Part shown: one piece after another, positions 34,750 to 43,600 of the stretch
Position numbering within the stretch: the stretch's first letter is position 1
How the letters are laid out: every line of letters starts with the position of its first letter
NCBI GenBank assembly: GCA_041391925.1
Contig: JAWKNA010000004.1
Location: 345,016 to 409,015, forward strand
DNA from: JBPOFM01 sp041391925
Lineage (GTDB): Bacteria; Bacteroidota; Bacteroidia; Flavobacteriales; Flavobacteriaceae
Length of the DNA: 64,000 nucleotides
Direction of reading: 5' to 3'
Notes under the pieces: generated by a model
What the model was told of the DNA's origin: nothing
The model's input: only the letters and a program-made list of their open reading frames with translations
Databases searched by the model: none
Program-made: the position numbers and the translations under genes

Positions 34750-36996
34750 TTAATAAGTAAAAGTAGCCCCAAAACCAATACCCATATCACTGTCATAATG
34801 GGTAGAAAGTCCCAAATGCCGTGTCAAGATATATTTAAAGCCAGTCATATATTCCTTATCGGTGTTCACCATAAACGCCCATCGAAGCCGTGGAGAAACT
34901 GGAATATCTTCACGCATCAATTGAAAACGCACTTTACCATCGGTAAACACTTCCCCTTGAAGAATCACCAGCAACGGCAAGGTATATTCAGCACCGACAC
35001 TCAATACTGCACGACAGTCTTTGGTACTTGCCTGCCCAAACAAATTCGTTTCAACCTCACCATCATGTTCCCTATAGCGCCAATCAAAACCTATATAAGG
35101 CATAAACCACTGGTTCTTGCCGATATATCTACCTATGTGTGTTTCGGTTTCGTACCCATGCATATCCGAATAGCCCAAACGCCATTCAGTACCGATTCGC
35201 CAACGTGTATTCTGTAACATAGCCATCCCATCGTTGCCATTGGTGGCAAAATCATTTTCAAACATAAAATGAAAATGGTTGCTCTCGGCTTGCAATTTAT
35301 TATAGGCCCATTTTTTGTCGGGTAAATACGGATTGGGTGCCTGATTTTCATAAGAAAACACGCGGTTCATCCCCGCCATCATATGATAGAGTATGTGGCA
35401 ATGAAAAAACCAATCACCTTCCATATTGGCGGCAAATTCGATAGTGTCGGTCTCCATTGGCATAATGTCCAATACATTCATAAGCGGAGCATACGCACCT
35501 TGTCCATTCAATATTCTAAAATCATGTCCATGCAAATGCATCGGGTGGCGCATCATACTATTATTGTATAAGGTGATACGAACATTCTCTCCTTTTTTGA
35601 TAAGTATTTTGTCGCTTTCGGCAAGCACCCTATTATCCATACTCCAAACATACCGATTCATATTCCCAGTCAACTCAAATCGCAGTTCTCTTGCAGGAGC
35701 ATCCTCTGGTAGGGTGGTGGGTTGAGGTGCTTTGAGCATCCCATAATTGAGGGTTACCAACTCACCTTGCTGATTCATCTGGTGCATAGAATGGTCCATA
35801 TCGCCGTCCATCTTCATGTCGTGGTTCATCTCACCATCCATATTGTGTGTAGCACCTGAAACTTCTGGATACATCACAGTATTCATATCCATCTGCTGAT
35901 AAGACATATCCATGCCCATATCATCCATGTTACCGCCCATGGTCATCATATCATTCATCATCTTCATGCCTTCAAAGTATTGAAGTCTTGGCATTCTACT
36001 TTTTAATTGAATTTTTCCATCGCCCAAATACAAAGATGCTGAACCTGTTCGGTCTTCAGGTGTTGCCAAGAATTCATAGGAGGTATCTTCTTCAGGAATG
36101 GTCACCACCACATCATACGTTTCAGACACACCAATAATCAATCGGTCTACGTCCACAGGTTCCACATCATTGCCGTCGTTGGCAACTACAGTCATTTTCC
36201 CTCCTGCATAGTACAACCAAAAATAAGAGGATGCCCCACCATTGGCGACGCGTAAGCGTACTTTGTCACCCGCTTTAAACTGTTTCAACTGACTTTCTTT
36301 CTGCCCATTAATGAGAAAGGCATCATAATACACGTCACTCACATCCATAGCAAGCATACGCTTCCATTCATTGGTGAGTTTGGTTTTAAAATGGCCTTCC
36401 TTAATGGCTTCCGTATAGCTTTGGGTAGTACCTTTTTTGATGGCGGCCCAGTCGTTGGCATTGCGCAACATCCGTTGCACGTTCTCTGGTTTGATGTCTG
36501 TCCATTCACTCAAAATGACTGGCACTTCTGGCAAATCGTCAATACCTTTCCGAAAGGTAGGGTCGTCTTTTTTCTTCTTTAAGATAAGCGAACCATACAT
36601 TCCTATCTGTTCCTGTAGTCCGCTATGGCTATGATACCAATGCGTGCCGCTTTGTATCACAGGGAAGCTATAGGTAAATGTTTCACCGGGTATAATGGGC
36701 ATCTGCGTCAAAAATGGTACACCATCTTCTTTATTCGGCAGAAAAACGCCATGCCAGTGCAAAGAAGTACTTTCTTTGGTCTTATTGTGTACCACAATTT
36801 CTGCAATGTCACCTTCTGTAAAAGTCAGCGTTGGCATCGGCAACTGTCCGTTCACGGCAATGGCGCGTTTCTCTTTTCCTGAATAGTTGACGATGGTATC
36901 AGTCACCGTTAAGTCATAACGAACTACATTTTGAGCAAAACATGTCGCACCAATGCTCCCAAATAGTGCCAATATATAAAGTGCTTTACTTCTCAT
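34750..36996 (-). CDS. multicopper oxidase CopA fused to a CopB-like barrel domain
   Basis: A 748-residue secreted protein (signal peptide to about residue 22). Three cupredoxin domains carry the copper ligands: LHWHG (79-83), HWYHSH (119-124), HPMHLHGH (484-491) and HCHILYHMMAGM (532-543). A Met/His/Asp-rich loop (about 343-406, MMTMGGNMDDMGMDM and relatives) resembles CopA metal-binding repeats. Residues from about 570 on (NHFHFMFENDF, TRWRIGTEWRLGYSD, the closing FGATFTY) match the outer-membrane barrel of CopB. In proteobacteria copA and copB are separate genes, so here the oxidase seems fused to its outer-membrane partner. Copper detoxification in the envelope. Confidence 0.88.
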   Translation of the reverse strand: MRSKALYILALFGSIGATCFAQNVVRYDLTVTDTIVNYSGKEKRAIAVNGQLPMPTLTFTEGDIAEIVVHNKTKESTSLHWHGVFLPNKEDGVPFLTQMPIIPGETFTYSFPVIQSGTHWYHSHSGLQEQIGMYGSLILKKKKDDPTFRKGIDDLPEVPVILSEWTDIKPENVQRMLRNANDWAAIKKGTTQSYTEAIKEGHFKTKLTNEWKRMLAMDVSDVYYDAFLINGQKESQLKQFKAGDKVRLRVANGGASSYFWLYYAGGKMTVVANDGNDVEPVDVDRLIIGVSETYDVVVTIPEEDTSYEFLATPEDRTGSASLYLGDGKIQLKSRMPRLQYFEGMKMMNDMMTMGGNMDDMGMDMSYQQMDMNTVMYPEVSGATHNMDGEMNHDMKMDGDMDHSMHQMNQQGELVTLNYGMLKAPQPTTLPEDAPARELRFELTGNMNRYVWSMDNRVLAESDKILIKKGENVRITLYNNSMMRHPMHLHGHDFRILNGQGAYAPLMNVLDIMPMETDTIEFAANMEGDWFFHCHILYHMMAGMNRVFSYENQAPNPYLPDKKWAYNKLQAESNHFHFMFENDFATNGNDGMAMLQNTRWRIGTEWRLGYSDMHGYETETHIGRYIGKNQWFMPYIGFDWRYREHDGEVETNLFGQASTKDCRAVLSVGAEYTLPLLVILQGEVFTDGKVRFQLMREDIPVSPRLRWAFMVNTDKEYMTGFKYILTRHLGLSTHYDSDMGIGFGATFTY

Positions 36997-37465
36997 TTTC
37001 GAGTCTTTTTATCATGGCTTTCATCTCTTCAATCTCCTTGCGTTGCGCTTCGATAATACTTTCTGCCAACTCCTTTACTTCTGGGTCTTGGATGTCGGCA
37101 CGCTCACTAGTAAGAATGGCGATAGAGTGGTGCGGTATCATCGCTTTCATCCACAGCACATCGCCAATGATGGGTTTTTGTATCCTTACAAGTGTAAAGG
37201 CGCCTACGAATAGGATTAGACTCCCTAGCAGAATGGCGATGTTCTTCTTTTTATCCTGATACATCTTGCGCATAAAAAACCACATAATCACTGCCATGGT
37301 CGAGATGCCAAGGCAGGTCATGTAAAAGCGTGTCAAACTGAAATACACATGGTCGATGCTGTAAGTGTTGAGGTACATCGTAATGTACATTGCCACGAAC
37401 GAACAGCCGAGCATGATAAAAAATGTTTTGTAACTTCCTTTATGTTGTTGATTTGAATGTTCCAT
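36986..37465 (-). CDS. DUF305-family membrane protein of the copper operon
   Basis: A 159-residue protein with three or four membrane helices (residues about 15-95) and a C-terminal DUF305 segment: MKAMIPHHSIAILTSERA and AESIIEAQRKEIEEMKAMI. DUF305 proteins are ferritin-like four-helix proteins with His-x-His metal ligands often found beside copper and silver genes. Its last 11 bases overlap the start of the oxidase gene, and it lies 5 bases after the upstream lipoprotein gene. Confidence 0.85.
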   Translation of the reverse strand: MEHSNQQHKGSYKTFFIMLGCSFVAMYITMYLNTYSIDHVYFSLTRFYMTCLGISTMAVIMWFFMRKMYQDKKKNIAILLGSLILFVGAFTLVRIQKPIIGDVLWMKAMIPHHSIAILTSERADIQDPEVKELAESIIEAQRKEIEEMKAMIKRLENEK

Positions 37466-37470
37466 AAATT

Positions 37471-38322
37471 TTAATTTTTGGTTTCCATAGTTTCCACCGT
37501 CTTACCACAGGTCAGCATCTTTGAGCCATAGTACGGATTCATAATGTTTTTATCCTTGCTTAACCAGTGTGCCCCCTTGCCATCATTTGCCATAGGACAA
37601 AACTGATAATAGGTAGGCGTTTCTTGTTCGGTAAGTTTCAAAACCTCATACATATTACTGGACAACGTAATAAAATGGTCACGTTGATGACTAATATCTT
37701 TCGTGTCCACAATATGTTGAGTAGCTTCCTTCATAGGTTCCAATATCGTCATCCATGCCATATGCACATCATGTTGTAAGGCCTCCATTGGTACGGCATC
37801 TATGGCAGAAACAAGAGTTTTTGCGTTGCTGGACGCCAAATTACCATCCGAACCAACAAGGGCAGCTTTCACTTCAAAGTAGCTACTGAAAACGGCATCA
37901 AGCGGATGTTTATTCTGTGCAGCCATATCGTGTCCCTCATGCATCGCATGGTTTTTAGACATATCTTTGTCATGAGATGTTGTTTTGGCGCGCTCATACT
38001 GGCAACATCCAGGCAAATTGGCATAGGTGTCATCTGGTGCCAAAAACAGGTCATTGTCATAACCAGCCAAGGCAATGCGCTTCAAAATGTCCTTTTGAGA
38101 GGTCTTATTGGCGTCATAAGTAAGGGTAGCCATTTTGGTATCCTTATCCCAGTCCACACTAGCTTCATTTTTAATGGTTCCTGCTTTTTCAATGGTGCTT
38201 TCGCACATACCACAATTCCCATAGATTTTTACGGTTTCAGTGGTTTGATTTTTGATTTGAGATTGACATGCCATGCTAGATATAAGCAAACATGCCATTA
38301 TAATGTATGATAATGGTTTCAT
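37471..38322 (-). CDS. lipoprotein with heavy-metal-associated and DUF3347 domains
   Basis: A 283-residue protein from ATG at 38322 with a lipobox (LISSMAC, lipid Cys at about residue 19). Residues 30-95 form an HMA fold with the metal-binding pair in YGNCGMCESTIEKAG. A His/Met-rich linker (HDKDMSKNHAMHEGHDM) follows, then a DUF3347 domain with FCPMANDGKGAHWLS and NPYYGSKMLTCG, the segment also found at the end of CusB-type adaptors. It likely passes copper to the oxidase. Confidence 0.88.
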   Translation of the reverse strand: MKPLSYIIMACLLISSMACQSQIKNQTTETVKIYGNCGMCESTIEKAGTIKNEASVDWDKDTKMATLTYDANKTSQKDILKRIALAGYDNDLFLAPDDTYANLPGCCQYERAKTTSHDKDMSKNHAMHEGHDMAAQNKHPLDAVFSSYFEVKAALVGSDGNLASSNAKTLVSAIDAVPMEALQHDVHMAWMTILEPMKEATQHIVDTKDISHQRDHFITLSSNMYEVLKLTEQETPTYYQFCPMANDGKGAHWLSKDKNIMNPYYGSKMLTCGKTVETMETKN

Positions 38323-38412
38323 AATTTTAAATATATAATGATTCGATAATAATAACAGATACCCACAGTGAGGTATCAACAAGACAGACCTATGGCTGTC
38401 ATCAATGTAGGT

Positions 38413-38781
38413 TTAGCCTATCTTTGGCGGTTGCCAAATAGAAAAGTAGATGGATTTTGGAACGTTTGAAACATAGTTCCACTCGCGTTGCACATACGTT
38501 TGGCTATAGGATACATACCAGCTAGGCACGTAAAAAGCCACAGTGGTATGCACCGAAACAGGGCAATGGCAAGAAGCGTGGCCACAATTACCATCACAAC
38601 CTTTAGTGTCCTTGTCACCTGAAGCGCAGCAAGATGCTGCTTTTTGGCTGCTATCTTCTTTACTACAGGACATTTTTTCCATGGCATCCTTTTTGGAAGC
38701 ATTGCCACACGCCCACGCAGCACCCATTGGCAGTACCAACAGACACAAACAAAGCAACCATGTATAAGATTTAAGTTTCAT
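38413..38781 (-). CDS. cysteine-rich secreted protein of the copper operon
   Basis: A 122-residue protein from ATG at 38781 with a signal peptide ending near AAWACG. The mature part has a cluster of at least ten cysteines in CSKEDSSQKAASCCASGDK and CDGNCGHASCHCP, then a Tyr/Trp-rich tail (VPSWYVSYSQTYVQREWNY). I know no named family, but such Cys/His-rich small proteins commonly open copper operons in this phylum as metal buffers. First gene of the four-gene leftward unit. Confidence 0.7.
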   Translation of the reverse strand: MKLKSYTWLLCLCLLVLPMGAAWACGNASKKDAMEKMSCSKEDSSQKAASCCASGDKDTKGCDGNCGHASCHCPVSVHTTVAFYVPSWYVSYSQTYVQREWNYVSNVPKSIYFSIWQPPKIG

Positions 38782-38789
38782 ATACGATA

Positions 38790-38819
38790 GCATAAAGATA
38801 CGAAAAATGTTGTTTATGC
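38790..38819 (-). promoter_or_regulatory. dyad around the copper operon promoter
   Basis: GCATAAA at 38790-38796 is the inverted repeat of TTTATGC at 38813-38819, with a 16-base centre. On the minus strand it holds a -7-like TATCTTTA. It starts 9 bases upstream of the first ATG and may be the binding site of a copper-responsive regulator (inference). Confidence 0.35.
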
Positions 38820-39002
38820 ATCATTGTGAAAACGTAGTACGAAGACAAATCGAAGATTCGACGTAGTCAAACCTTTAGGTTCAACGAATTTAAATCGAAG
38901 ATTCAGCATAGCTAAATGCAAAGTATTCATAAATGCCATAGTTTAAAATGACAAGGAATTTATAATCTCTTTGTCACTTTAAACGGGTTTGAAGTTTGGA
39001 AC

Positions 39003-39187
39003 CTCGTCACTTCGAGTGTTTAAATGGATGCAGAAAGGCATCCATTGAAATGTATCGAGAAGCAAGCAGCACATCACATAAAAAAAAATCCCCCGTCACT
39101 TCGAGTAGCGTAGCGTATCTAGAAGTCCTCGTCACTTCGAGTGTTTTTCGGAATGTAATGAAGAAAAATGTATCGAGAAGCAACTAA
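39003..39187. repeat. cluster of palindromic CACTTCGAGTG repeats, copy B
   Basis: TCACTTCGAGTG units at about 39007 and 39132 and TCACTTCGAGTAGCGTAGCG at about 39096, each followed by TATCGAGAAG or a variant. The middle 70 bases nearly repeat copy A (34572-34640) in the same orientation; differences are a few substitutions and indels. The two clusters thus bracket the copper operon as direct repeats about 4.5 kb apart. Confidence 0.8.
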
Positions 39188-39324
39188 CCTAACCCATGCA
39201 TAACCCAAAACCACCCATTGTCATTTCATCGATTATTTTTCAAAATACAAAGCATATATGTATCAAATTGTATGATTACCGACAAAATACCTAAAAATTT
39301 AACAATTTAACCCAAAAAATACGT

Positions 39325-39366
39325 AGAAGTACGTATTGTTTTTAACATTTCTCCACAATAGATTTG
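39325..39366 (+). promoter_or_regulatory. promoter with abutting 8-bp palindromic operator
   Basis: AATACGTA (about 39318-39325) and TACGTATT (about 39330-39337) are perfect reverse complements around the 4-base spacer gaag. The right arm touches the -33 TTG (39336-39338); 20 bases on is the -7 box TAGATTTG (39359-39366). The promoter drives the gene at 39476. The dyad would suit a dimeric regulator placed right at the -33. Confidence 0.65.
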
Positions 39367-39475
39367 TCCCGTTGCTGTATCACTGTTCAGTCAGTGGCAC
39401 AAAAAACAAAACATGCACAAGTAATATAAACAGCTATGGTCGTGCATGACACCATGGCCCCAAACAACAAATAAA

Positions 39476-40378
39476 ATGAAAACCTACAAAAAAAACGGCG
39501 CCAGAGCCGCAAGATTGGCAAGGCGCAAACAGAATGTAAAACAAGTATTGAACCAGCAGGCACAAGACCGCAACTTTCAGTCAGAGTCCAAACCTTCTAA
39601 ACAGCAAGTAGATCTTCGCCCAGAGCTGAAGAAAAACACTTCTGAAAAAGCCGAAAAAGCGGTACGTATCTATGAAACTGGTAATGCTACTATCACGTTT
39701 AATTTCGAACTGCTCATCGCAGCAGTCATCGGTTTCGACACAAGGTATAACCCGAGTTCACCTTTATTGCAGGTGCTCTACATGCAAACCCTGTTTGCAG
39801 ATGCACAGCTATCACTTTCAAGAGTTAATGATGAATTCAACGCCCTCAAGCGTGCTTTAGATGTGCGTCATGCACTTTATGAAGGCATGCTCACGTTGGC
39901 AACCCGTGTCATGGGTGAGTTAAGGTCTTGTGGTGCCACTAAAGCTACAATTGCAAAGGCAGAAACTTATAAACGTGCACTCGAAGGCAGGCGTGCTAAA
40001 AAGATTGACCCTACATCTTCAGATAAAGTCATTAGCGCTAGTCACACCTCTTTTGCAAACCGAGCTCTTAATTTTGATGGTCTCATCGGCGTATGCGACC
40101 TAGAACCATTGTACAACCCTTCCGAAGCGGCATTGAAGATTGCCTCATTAAAAGCCTATTTGGCAGAGATGAGAGCGGCCAACTCCGCAGCGGCAACGGC
40201 ACAAACTAAACTCACTAATGCTCGTACAGACCGTAACAGGCTTCTGTACACCCCAGGCACTGGGTTGGTTGATATTGCAAAGGCGGTTAAAGAGTATGTA
40301 AAAGCAGTATTCGGATACAAAAGCCCAGAGTACAACCAGGTAAGGCACATTAAGTTCAAAAACCGAAAGATAGCTTAA
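39476..40378 (+). CDS. orphan helical protein of unknown function
   Basis: A 300-residue protein from ATG at 39476. The first 60 residues are strongly basic and low in structure (YKKNGARAARLARRKQNVKQ), the rest is helical and Ala/Lys/Leu-rich (EYNQVRHIKFKNRKIA at the end). I do not recognise a family. It looks like a nucleic-acid- or membrane-binding helical protein. It has a leader of about 100 bases, its own promoter with a palindrome, and its own terminator, so it is not in the downstream two-gene operon. Confidence 0.7.
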   Translation: MKTYKKNGARAARLARRKQNVKQVLNQQAQDRNFQSESKPSKQQVDLRPELKKNTSEKAEKAVRIYETGNATITFNFELLIAAVIGFDTRYNPSSPLLQVLYMQTLFADAQLSLSRVNDEFNALKRALDVRHALYEGMLTLATRVMGELRSCGATKATIAKAETYKRALEGRRAKKIDPTSSDKVISASHTSFANRALNFDGLIGVCDLEPLYNPSEAALKIASLKAYLAEMRAANSAAATAQTKLTNARTDRNRLLYTPGTGLVDIAKAVKEYVKAVFGYKSPEYNQVRHIKFKNRKIA

Positions 40379-40384
40379 ACCAAA

Positions 40385-40412
40385 GAATCCCTGTGAAAAC
40401 GGGGATTTTTTT
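40385..40412 (+). terminator. intrinsic terminator after the orphan gene
   Basis: AATCCC pairs with GGGATT around TGTGAAAACG, followed by eight T residues, 7 bases after the stop codon. Confidence 0.8.
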
Positions 40413-40421
40413 TGTTTCATC

Positions 40422-40480
40422 CTCACGCAAGTGGGGATCTCGAAAACGGGGACCTCGCAAGTGGGAATTTCGAAAGTTTG
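40422..40480. repeat. short degenerate G-rich direct repeats
   Basis: Three units of about 16 bases, each with a G-run between A- and C/T-rich flanks: GCAAGTGGGGATCTCG, AAAACGGGGACCTCG and GCAAGTGGGAATTTCG. They sit between the terminator and the start of the AT-rich two-gene unit, at the left edge of the island. Confidence 0.5.
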
Positions 40481-40603
40481 GCGTCACTTTACAAAAACCA
40501 CAAATTCAGAATAGAATTCGTGGTTTTTATGTTATGATATCTACTTACTAAATTAATTTAAAAAAACTATCTTTAATTCTTTGAGACCTTTACATAAACT
40601 TTT

Positions 40604-43600
40604 ATGAATGAATTTAATATACCTAAAAAATTCTCTGAAAAACAGATAGATGAGTTTGCGACAAAAGTCTTTGACGCTGTTCAGCATAATAAAGGAAGAA
40701 AATTTATTTTTGATTTGTCCAATGTGCAATGGATCGCTAATCAAAACTTACTTTTTCTATCAAGTTTGTGGAAGTATTTTATAGAAACAAATATTGATTT
40801 TAAAGTAAAACTTTTTAAAGATAATTTTAGTGACATAAATTATAAGGAGGCACTAATAATTTTGCAATTATGGGAGATATGGAAAATTTACCAAATATTA
40901 CCATCAAATAGTTCTCTTAAGGAATATTTCGATATAAATACTAATCATAGTATTGAAAATCTTAAAAAGGACCACAAAATAAAACTGAAAAATGATTTCT
41001 TTGATAGATATGGTATTACCCCATTAATTACTCTAAATAAGATTGAAAATTTTAGTGACTTTAAATTACTAAAGCAGGAGATAGAACCAATTTATTTGCT
41101 GAACGAAGTGATATATAGTATACTAAAAGATAACGATTGTGAACATCCTTTCTTACATAATACATTAAGCGCTATTATTACTCGAGAACTTTACGAAAAT
41201 TTTCTAGATCATTATCAAGATAATTTGTTTCAAGGTGACCAGAATTGGGCTTTTTTAAGTCTTTCCTTAAAAAAACAACTAATCAACTATGACAATGATC
41301 GTCTTGAATTAAATTTTAAAGAAGAAGAGCTTCCTGAAACAATTAATTTTTTCAAGAATGTCAACGGGAAATTTAAAAACCAACCATTAATTCAATTTTC
41401 ATTTATTGATTATGGTCGCAGTATTGTTGATACGATAAGAGATGAATATCTTAATAAAAATAATCTTATAGATTCATTTGAACATGATCCATCAGAAATT
41501 TTAAAATTTGCATTTAAGCATAATAGTTCCAGACATCCTATTTCCCATAAATTCTCTAATATTGAGAAAGTAATTCCACGCGGATTATTTGATATTTTGT
41601 CAATAGTTAAAAGATATAACGGATTGATAATTGTTAGAAGTGGAGGAGGTAAAATATATTATGACTTTTCTGATTCAGAAAAAAATATAGACGAATCGGT
41701 GGAAGTTTTTGGAAATAAGGAAGATATTTTTTTTGGAAATTTTATAACAATTTATATTCCTCCTGTTTATGCCTTTAAGGAATTTAATTATTCTACAATA
41801 AAACCATCCTATAATATCAGGAAAAATTTTAAATCAAAAGAAAGCTACTTAAGCTTATTTGAGCTACTAGACAATATAACTTCTAAAAATTTTTCTAAAT
41901 CTGAATTTTATTCAAAAGGAATTGAAGAATTGGATAAACAGCTTAATAGGAAGAGAAGTGATTTCATTTTCTTTGATTTTCAAGGGTGGGAATTTGATCG
42001 AAGATTATCAAAGATATTTATTTTTTATTTAACTACTACTTATGACATAAATTACGAAAAATCAATAACAATTATTAACCCTCCAGAAAAAGAATTTTTG
42101 GCTAATATCAATGTCGAACTAGCCGATTTGCTGGATAATTTGGTCTCTTTTCAAACACATCCATTACCATTTATATATTTTGATTCCGTAGATGATAGTT
42201 TATCGATTTATTGGACTGGTATTTTTCAGGAAGAAGATAATAATACATTAAATAAAATTCTTTTGGAAATACCTGACTTGAGAAAAGACGATTTTTTGCA
42301 ACCTGAAAATGTCACAGGAAACGTAATTTTTCTTGATCGCTTTGGGAATGTAAAAACTAATATGCCTGATCAAGATAGATTTCTAACTTTTTACAAAGAA
42401 GCTTTTATAAAGCTTGAAGATGAAAATATTGAGATGACTATGAGCAATTCTATTAACTATGGAGAAAAGAATTGCTTTTATATTTGTTCAGGTAATTACT
42501 ATACTGAAAAGTATATCACTTTTGATAAGATTATTTTAAATGATTTTAGAAATAGAAATTTCTCTAGATTGTTGTTTAATAGAATTAGAAGAGTAGTTGG
42601 AAATATTGATGATTATATATTTATAAGCGTCACATCCATGAATACCAAAATTCTTAAATCAATGGTAGATCAAAATTTAGTTCATAAGAATCGAACTATC
42701 TTTTTAGAAAACTATCATTACAAGCTGAAAGAATACAAAAATCAGCAACCGCTTGAGCACAATAGTAAATATATTTTAATATGCGAACTAATTGCAACAG
42801 GATCTTTAACAAATAAAATATACCATGAATTAAAAACGGAATATAATTCTTCTCTCGAATTTGTTGGGGTTTATATAAATACTTTAGGGCTTGGAGAAAT
42901 GGATTTATTAGTTGACGATTTAAAAGGAAAAATTATATACTTGAAGAGGGATGAAATAGATAAACATAGTATCAAAAAATTGGGTGAACTTGAAATAAAA
43001 AAAGATATTGTTAGAATAAATCCGTTTACAAATCAACCAGTACATAAATCCATAAAAAAAACAAATATTTCGGATTCAATAATTCTCCAAACGGAAGATT
43101 TTTTCAAAGAATTGGAGGAGAATATGTTGAAAATACGTTATGTAGACTATTACGGTTCGATACAATCTTATTTTTTTGATCTTCAAGAAATAATCTTAAA
43201 AAAAGGCAATTCATTAATTGAAAGAATATTCGAGAATATTAGGGAGGAAATAAAAAAAGACATAAATATAATTTTTTATCCAAAAAATTCTGCTGCTGCT
43301 TTCATCGATTTTGATTATTTGACTGATAAAATACTATTAAATCATAAAATTCCTCATTTTGAATTGGAAAGATTCGAAACCAGTGACGGGTATAAATTTC
43401 CTCATTTATCATCTTTTTACAAAGATTTATGTATTCAACAAAAAATTCTAATCATCGATGATAGTTCTAATAGTGGGAATTCCATACAGCAATTAATTGA
43501 TGAGATAATCTTTTTTGATGTAAAGGAAATTGTGGTATTGGTTTTACTAAGTAGAATATCAGATGAGAAGTTAGAGTTTTTATCTAGAATTAAAAGTCTA

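Larger units (their letters stand above)
38782..39475. other. 694-base non-coding stretch with repeats
   Basis: It contains, from left to right, the operon promoter dyad (38790-38819), decayed repeats around 38849-38910 (cgaagattc words twice), the palindromic repeat cluster 39003-39187, and the promoter plus operator of the next gene (39325-39366). I see no coding frame. Confidence 0.6.
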
